From contig JARCOQ010000008.1 of NCBI GenBank assembly GCA_029207755.1, positions 29,501,021 to 29,565,020 on the forward strand: a stretch of DNA of 64,000 nucleotides, written 5' to 3'. Shown here piece after piece: positions 61,249-64,000 of this stretch; the first letter of the stretch is position 1, and every line of letters begins with the position of its first letter. A model generated the notes under the pieces. The model was given only the letters and a program-made list of their open reading frames with translations, had not been told where the DNA came from and did no database searches. This DNA is from Chamaea fasciata (lineage: Eukaryota > Chordata > Aves > Passeriformes > Sylviidae). The translations under genes were made by a program, and so were the position numbers.

Positions 61249-62116
61249 GTACTGAGCTCATCTGATAAAACATGATCTCACAGCCCATTTCTTGTATCAC
61301 AGGTGATCCATGATGTTAGCTTTAATTAGCAGCTAACCAGGTCAACGGGAATCAACGTACTGAAGCAATGGGGTAACATGTGATTTGGGATTACACAGCT
61401 CATGAAAAAGTCCTGGCATCCACGTGGATGGCACTTCATCTGGGAAACAGAGACAGAGCCTAAACCTGGAGCACTGATCTCAATGTTTTTCAGGGCACTG
61501 TGCCTGCAGATCTGGTGAACTAGATATCCATTTGCAGTTCTGGCAGAAGTAATATTCAAGGCTTCTCTAATATCCATTAACCACCCATTCCTGAAAAAGT
61601 CTGTGGTAAGGAAGAGCTTAGACCTTTTCCCACATAACAGCTCACAGGGTGCCAGCTAAAGGTTATAATTTGGGTATATGTGCACTGCACACAAACCACC
61701 AAAGAGTCAGTGGCCACCAACCCTGTTTGGACCCTGCTGCTGACTGAGGCTGACCAAAGCCACTTTCAATCTGACCTATATTTAACTGTGAGTATTCCCT
61801 CAGCTTCGTTGGTCTTTCTCCCCGTTTGGCTCACACAGACCATCCATCTGTAACACCCCCCCCCGCAGATGAGAACACCCAGGGGCACAGTCGTTAGCAG
61901 CTTTGAAGTCTGATGTGAAATAGGAGACTGGTTTGTATTAGGTTACTGCCACCTTTCAGATCTTTAAAATCCTTTTTTGTCAATGTGAACTTCCAGGTGT
62001 TTTGTGTCTTTTTCCCTGGTCTGGTTAGGCTGGACATGAAGTAGTGGGATCTCTGCCAGAAAGGGCAGGTTCCTCCACGCCGGCCGCTCACTGCTTTGTG
62101 TTGTGTCCGTTTGCAG
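61249..62116 (+). other. KALRN: Intron (868 bp)
   Basis: It runs from AAG|GTACTG to GTCCGTTTGCAG|ACT. A C9 run lies at about 61856-61864. Nothing else is recognised. Confidence 0.9.
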
Positions 62117-62368
62117 ACTGATTTGGGAGGGTGCAATGGGACCTCTTCCATGGTGGTGATTAAAGATTACTATGCACTGAAGGAGGATGAGATCTGTGTG
62201 AATCAAGGAGAGGTGGTTCAGATCCTTGCTATCAACCAGCAGAACATGTTCCTGGTGTACCAGCCTGCAAACGACCACTCTCCAGCTGCTGAAGGATGGA
62301 TCCCTGGCAGTATCTTGGCTCCCCTCCCTAAATCCACTACAGATAATAGCGATGGAAGCATCAAGTAA
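62117..62368 (+). CDS. KALRN: Kalirin exon: second SH3 domain, with Kal-9-like termination
   Basis: The acceptor is GTTTGCAG|ACT. It codes for residues 617-699, including MVVIKDYYALKEDEICVNQ, then GEVVQILAINQQNMFLVYQ and AAEGWIPGSILAPL. The ALYDY-type motif is present as KDYYAL, with the conserved EGWIPGSIL near the end (SH3 about 629-692). After 248 nt there is a strong donor, AA|GTAAGT at 62364/62365, which would splice to Kal-12/Duet kinase-type exons beyond the window. If it is not used, the frame reads AAG TAA and ends at 62368, giving a 699-residue Duet-type protein. By recall the mammalian protein has one more residue at the upstream exon junction. Confidence 0.95.
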   Translation, partial: TDLGGCNGTSSMVVIKDYYALKEDEICVNQGEVVQILAINQQNMFLVYQPANDHSPAAEGWIPGSILAPLPKSTTDNSDGSIK

Positions 62369-62589
62369 GTGCCCTATTGGCTTCGCTGGGAGCACTATGT
62401 GGATTTATTGAGGAAAATAAAATAAATAAATAAAAATAAACCCAAATGGTAGGGAAATCCTGCTGATTTTTATCTACAGTGCCATTGGAACAAGCTGAGT
62501 GGTCAATCCGCAGCGTCGGGCAGCCATGGTGGATAGCTCGGGTTTTGCTTATTTTCATTTTGTGGGATTTTGTTTATACTTTGGAGAGA

Positions 62590-62595
62590 AATAAA
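62590..62595 (+). promoter_or_regulatory. Polyadenylation signal AATAAA (candidate)
   Basis: A canonical hexamer about 220 bp after the stop. An overlapping AATAAA cluster sits earlier at 62416-62440. Downstream GU-rich sequence is weak, so it is probably a minor site. Confidence 0.35.
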
Positions 62596-63081
62596 ACCAT
62601 AGACGGTTAAAGATATGCTTTACGTGACACCATTTTACACCAACATGGACCTGCTTGGACTGGACTTATATTTATGTTGTATTAAGTTACTAATCTATAT
62701 ATTGGTTATAACAGCATCTAGATTTAAAAAAAAAAAAAAAAAAAAAACACAAAAATCCAGGCTCTGTGTTGGACTGAGGTTTGCTTCTCAAGGAGGAGAG
62801 ATTTTGTTGTCTATGGCAATTTCCTTGTACAGCTTGTATCTTTTTTTTTTCATTTGTTTCGTTTTTTTTTTTTCTGTTTGCAGTAACTTTTGTAATATAT
62901 TTTTTCGTTTGCAAGACCCCCATCCAAGTACATTCCTGTATAAAATATTTTGCACTATTTAAAAAAAAAGAAACAAACTCACATTGATGAAGTCAGGTTG
63001 TGCAATATAATGGATAGTCGCAATGTTCATCATTGTACCTGTAATGTAACTAATTTTAAATGTACTATTTTAAATATGTAA

Positions 63082-63087
63082 AATAAA
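63082..63087 (+). promoter_or_regulatory. Polyadenylation signal AATAAA (best candidate)
   Basis: The hexamer in 'gtaaaataaattttc' is followed by U/GU-rich sequence (TTTTTTTTTGTTTG and TTTTGTTTTGTTTTG) at about 63139-63175. This is the best signal-plus-downstream-element arrangement in the region. Confidence 0.55.
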
Positions 63088-63853
63088 TTTTCACCATGAG
63101 CATGTTTTAATGAGGTAAAAGAATTAGTTTGACCCTTTTTTTTTGTTTGATTTTGTTTTGTTTTGATTTTGTTTATGATATTTTGTTGCTTATTTAACAA
63201 ATGTGTGGATATATATTTTTCTTTTCTGATTTTTAGAAATTTGTCAGTCTGAAATGACTAATGAAAGAAAATGGTTTTTTGGTATTAAATACAGAAGGTA
63301 CAACCCTCTTTTCAGTAATACCTGTTGATTTCTTTTAACATCTAAAATGACTAGATGGTAATGCATGATGTATGCTACAAATTGTGTTACCTTACACAAA
63401 TACCTCGAGGTGCAGAATTGATCACAAGGAAAGATTTTGTGAAAGATTCACTAAAAATAATAACTTGATCTCTGCTGCCGTTTCAGTTAAGAGAAATGAT
63501 GACTTTATCTGTCAGTCAGTAATGAATGCTACCTGGAATTGCATGTTAAGCCAAAGGAATTGCTTGGCACATCTCTTGCACATCTGCCACAGGCATTCCC
63601 GGGTTCCTCTCTAGCCACAATATGCAACCACATGCCCTTAGAATCATCCACAGTACCAGACTCCTGGTGAAGACTGATTTCATGGCAGCTGTACAGTAAA
63701 ATTCTGCATCAAATTCTGTAGGCAGATGAATTGCGGCCAGGAAGGCATAACAAAATTGAAAGACACGTGAAAAGACTTCCCTCTTTCTCACTGCAGTGAG
63801 ATTTAAAGTCCTAAACGATGTTTTCAGACTCAAACGGCTAAAGCAACACTGGA

Positions 63854-63859
63854 AATAAA
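63854..63859 (+). promoter_or_regulatory. Polyadenylation signal AATAAA (distal candidate)
   Basis: The hexamer is in 'ggaaataaaaaggtgc'. No strong GU-rich element follows immediately. Confidence 0.3.
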
Positions 63860-63964
63860 AAGGTGCTTGAACAATAGGAGTCCTATGAGTGAAAAACAAC
63901 GTGGAGCTCTGCTATCTTCAACCCTATCTGGTCTGCCAGATCACAGTGACTACTTAGTTTAAGT

Positions 63965-63970
63965 AATAAA
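63965..63970 (+). promoter_or_regulatory. Polyadenylation signal AATAAA (distal candidate)
   Basis: The hexamer is followed by 'actgtttcttctgttac', a U-rich stretch that may act as a downstream element. Its cleavage site would fall within about 30 bases, near the end of the window. Confidence 0.4.
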
Positions 63971-64000
63971 ACTGTTTCTTCTGTTACAAATACTGTAGAC

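Larger units (their letters stand above)
62369..64000 (+). other. KALRN: 3' untranslated region / retained sequence after the SH3 exon
   Basis: No coding exon is found after the TAA. The sequence is U- and AT-rich, with an A22 tract at 62726-62747, U-rich stretches near 62840-62875 and 63139-63185, and several AATAAA hexamers. This suits a 3' UTR for the Kal-9-like ending. For longer transcripts the same DNA is intron. The true 3' end cannot be fixed from sequence alone and may lie past the window. Confidence 0.7.

Overview
The window is vertebrate nuclear DNA, most likely from a bird. It carries the C-terminal RhoGEF2 portion of the kalirin gene (KALRN) on the + strand. Split exons with GT-AG introns, a CpG island over an internal promoter and long non-coding introns show a vertebrate. 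The 3' end of a CR1 LINE at about 11.72-12.02 kb, plus a second CR1-like tail at about 12.88 kb, points to a sauropsid. The compact introns favour a bird. I see no second protein-coding gene on either strand.

Layout: (1) 1 to about 14.7 kb is non-coding DNA upstream of an internal promoter; I find neither the kalirin SH3-1 exons nor a Kal-7 type terminal exon there. (2) About 14.73-15.7 kb is a CpG island with the alternative first coding exon (15159-15243) of the Duet/TRAD-type short kalirin. It is followed at once by a 34-bp minisatellite. (3) 15.24-35.69 kb is a 20.4-kb intron holding a 418-bp uninterrupted (TTCC)n array. (4) From 35.69 to 62.37 kb there are fourteen further coding exons. 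All splice sites are GT-AG and all phases agree. Joined to the first exon they give 699 codons and then TAA. (5) 62.37-64 kb is a U-rich 3' untranslated region with several AATAAA signals.

Read in order, the protein has: a short basic and hydrophobic N-terminus with a cysteine run (about 1-28); a Ser/Pro/basic linker and a proline-rich segment (29-233); a Dbl-homology domain (about 234-414); a PH domain (about 415-540); a proline-rich linker (541-616); and an SH3 domain (about 629-692). In mammals this DH-PH pair (GEF2) activates RhoA. The last exon can either splice on, through a donor at 62364/62365, toward the Ig/FnIII/kinase exons of Kal-12/Duet that must lie beyond the window, or be retained. 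Retention ends the protein at a TAA built into the donor and gives a Kal-9-like tail.

There is no sign of an undescribed multi-gene system. The points worth a second look are regulatory or structural: a 7-codon upstream ORF whose stop overlaps the Duet start codon, a cysteine run coded by a CTG/TGC repeat, a perfect 10-bp inverted repeat just upstream of the first shared exon, a possible frame-shifting cassette exon inside the DH domain, and three tandem arrays.
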